Position numbers and translations under genes: made by a program. Below the pieces are notes generated by a model. It did not search any database. It was not told the DNA's origin and saw only the letters and a program-made list of their open reading frames with translations. This document shows, piece after piece, positions 22,374-24,152 of a DNA stretch of 24,152 nt. The DNA comes from L227-5C sp038209275 (lineage in GTDB: Bacteria > Chloroflexota > Chloroflexia > Chloroheliales > Chloroheliaceae). The stretch lies in NCBI GenBank assembly GCA_038209275.1, contig JBBQXW010000085.1, positions 1 to 24,152 of the forward strand, read 5' to 3'. Position 1 is the stretch's first letter. Every line of letters begins with the position of its first letter.

Positions 22374-24152
22374 TATTTAACAATTAATAATTTGCCATTA
22401 GAGCGGGGGGCAATAAAGACCAAGCCACTATTGACGACGGGTGAGTTGGTGTCAAATATATCGTCGGCGGTGATTAGCACCAGGCTATTGAACGAATTGT
22501 TGGCTTCGACCCGGTAGACTTTTTTGTCGTCGGCGGCAACGTAGACGAAATTATCTACTACCGCCACGCTCGAATTTATCTCAGCCAGGGTGCTGGTAGC
22601 AAAAGTCCAGACTACCGTTGCCACATTGTTAGCATCCACGCCATAAACCTTGCCATCGCGGGTACTGACGTAAACCCGGTTCGCGCCGTTGATACTGACC
22701 ACTGCCGGGGTAGAATTAATCGCCTTGCCGGAGGTGAAGTTTCGGAAGCTCTGAATCGTGCCGTTGCTGTTAAAGGCGTAAAGCGTGCCGTTGCCCGTCC
22801 CAACATAAAGGCGACCATTGCCAAAGGCAGGCGATGCCAGCAGCGTACCATCCAGGGTGCTTAAATTCCAGCTACTACTGTCAACTCGTGTACCATCGCG
22901 ATTGAAGGCATAGATGCGGTTATCGCTGCTGTTCACGTAGAGCCACCCGTTCGGGCCAATAACCGGGCCGCTCGACAAAACCAGGCCGCCTCCCAGACTG
23001 ACCTGCCATTTCGGTGTACCGTTGCTCAAGTTAAAGGCGTACAATCGGCCATCTCCGGCAGTGACATATACCGAATCAGCATCAAGAGCGGCATAGCTGA
23101 AAATACCGCCATTTGAGTCGGTGGCGATAGAGCTGGCCCAAAGCTGGCTGCCGTCGCTCTCGCGGATGGCGTAAATCCGACCATCGCTGGCTCCGGCATA
23201 GACGATACCGTTGAAAAGAACCGGCGGCACATTAAATTTGGGGTTGCCGCTGGGCTGGAAGCGCCAGCGCTGGGTCGGTGTACTGAAATTGTTGACATTA
23301 ACCGCCACCACGCCACTAAACTGCGTCCCGATAATCGCCAGTTTTTGGTCGGGGTCGTAAGCGGGAGAAGAATTACTCAGGCTAGAACCAGTCGGGTAAT
23401 TGGTGACGTTGCTGCTGCTGGCGGTTTCGCCCTGCGGCGGCGGGCCACTTCTTAAATAAGGGGCGCGGAACTGGCTATAATCATTTGATGGAATAAGCGG
23501 AGCCGGGGTAGGTGTCGGCGCGGTAGCTGTGGGGTTCGGGTTCGGGTTGGTATTTGGGCCGTTGAAGCCCAAATTTTCCAGGTAGCGCCAGCGATAATAG
23601 TGTGCGCCGACGTTACCCATTTCAACCCGACTATTGATGTCGTTGCTAGGGGTATAAGTCAGTACGCGCCGCTCGAAAAGCTGCACCAGCACATCTTTTT
23701 CCGTATTGGCAACCACTGCCCGCACCCAATACGGTTCGGTAATAGCCAGACCAAAGACATAGGTGGCGTTCGGGAAGAAAAGCGGCCCGTTCACATAGCC
23801 AGAACCATTCCAGACCTGCCCCTGGATATTACCATAGTTCACGAAAACATCAGCGACATTATGGCGGGTAGCAGTCTCAAATCGGGAAATGCGAATACTG
23901 GAGTCGGGCGGAGTGACGTTAGAAATATTGCCTGCTCGATCCATGCGCTGGAAAATTTGCTGACCAATGCGGGGGTCAGCCGGATTATCATTGTTAAAGG
24001 TAGTGACGTTGCGGAAACTGCGATAGGTTGGCGCAACCGCGTTATTGCCGCCCGTATTGGGGTCGCCCGCAATTTGCACTTCCGAGGGCAAACCCTGGGT
24101 ATAATTAATCACATCGTTGCCATTTTGCTGACGACCCAATACCAATTCTTTG
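22373..24152 (-). CDS. Secreted PQQ/BamB-like beta-propeller protein with Chloroflexota N-domain (5' end outside window)
   Basis: The frame is open to the right edge (593 codons to TAA 22373), so the N-terminus and any signal peptide are missing; the TTG at 24145 is not a true start. Residues up to about 200 form a block seen in many extracellular Chloroflexota proteins: 'FVNYGNIQGQVWNGSGYVNG', 'YVFGLAITEPYWVRAVVANT', 'VLVQLFERRVLTYTPSND', 'VEMGNVGAHYYRWRYLEN'. A Pro/Thr/Asn linker ('NPNPNPTATAPTPTPAP') leads to about seven propeller blades, each with a 'VYAGASDGRIYAIRESDGSQ'-type strand: also 'LYAFNLSNGTPKWQVSLGGG', 'LYVGTGNGTLYAFNSNGT' and 'VYVSTRDGKVYGVDANN'. These repeats resemble PQQ-type blades without proof that PQQ is bound. 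It is probably a cell-surface or secreted binding protein. It ends in a strong hairpin. Confidence 0.85.
   Translation of the reverse strand, partial: KELVLGRQQNGNDVINYTQGLPSEVQIAGDPNTGGNNAVAPTYRSFRNVTTFNNDNPADPRIGQQIFQRMDRAGNISNVTPPDSSIRISRFETATRHNVADVFVNYGNIQGQVWNGSGYVNGPLFFPNATYVFGLAITEPYWVRAVVANTEKDVLVQLFERRVLTYTPSNDINSRVEMGNVGAHYYRWRYLENLGFNGPNTNPNPNPTATAPTPTPAPLIPSNDYSQFRAPYLRSGPPPQGETASSSNVTNYPTGSSLSNSSPAYDPDQKLAIIGTQFSGVVAVNVNNFSTPTQRWRFQPSGNPKFNVPPVLFNGIVYAGASDGRIYAIRESDGSQLWASSIATDSNGGIFSYAALDADSVYVTAGDGRLYAFNLSNGTPKWQVSLGGGLVLSSGPVIGPNGWLYVNSSDNRIYAFNRDGTRVDSSSWNLSTLDGTLLASPAFGNGRLYVGTGNGTLYAFNSNGTIQSFRNFTSGKAINSTPAVVSINGANRVYVSTRDGKVYGVDANNVATVVWTFATSTLAEINSSVAVVDNFVYVAADDKKVYRVEANNSFNSLVLITADDIFDTNSPVVNSGLVFIAPRSNGKLLIVK

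Overview
The window looks like chromosomal DNA of a Chloroflexota bacterium. The main evidence is the gene at the right end, which has a block ('TEPYWV...', 'VLVQLFERRVLTYTP', 'VEMGNVGAHYYRWRY') typical of secreted Chloroflexota proteins. A twin-arginine lipoprotein binding protein with a long Ala/Thr linker, the actinobacterial-type uptake hydrogenase and the mixed base composition also fit. This assignment is inference; there is no rRNA or other marker gene in the window.

Layout. (1) 1-2072, minus strand: a CooC-like nickel-chaperone ATPase followed 29 nt later by the small subunit of a group-1 [NiFe] uptake hydrogenase, which runs off the left edge. The CooC reading frame contains one in-frame TGA, exactly where the first Cys of the metal-binding CxC motif should be, and a hairpin follows it. 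This is the most interesting signal in the window: a candidate selenoprotein with a Sec-x-Cys nickel site. (2) 2336-2775: gene debris, including a LysR C-terminal fragment. (3) 2824-13345, minus strand: one long array running ROK repressor, Tat-lipoprotein sugar-binding protein, two ABC permeases, PIG-L deacetylase, ceramidase-like hydrolase, DegT aminotransferase and two Gfo/Idh/MocA oxidoreductases. A nagB-type amino-sugar-phosphate deaminase is divergent from it (13683-14495, plus). The divergent promoter region carries two copies of TTTGTTTA-N5-TAAACTTA, one before each gene, very probably the ROK operator. Together these genes suggest uptake, deacylation, oxidation, transamination and deamination of an N-acylated amino sugar or aminocyclitol.

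(4) 14496-16463: a rearranged stretch with a 27-bp palindromic repeat, a possible 45-residue gene, and two genes broken head to head at about 15510 (a flavoprotein oxidoreductase C-terminus and a YHYH-domain protein that also has an in-frame TAG). (5) 16464-18524, minus: an EF-G-like GTPase. (6) 18883-19544, minus: two small genes, one resembling short antitoxin-like proteins. (7) 19853-24152: UbiA-type prenyltransferase (plus), histidine phosphatase (minus), an uncharacterised 223-residue protein (minus), and a partial PQQ-type beta-propeller protein (minus) ending at a very strong hairpin.

Intergenic DNA is rich in long inverted repeats: 10417-10486, 14697-14768, 19639-19740, 21527-21620 and 22319-22373. 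Several look like dispersed REP/MITE-type elements. I see no tRNA, rRNA, CRISPR array, transposase or integrase.
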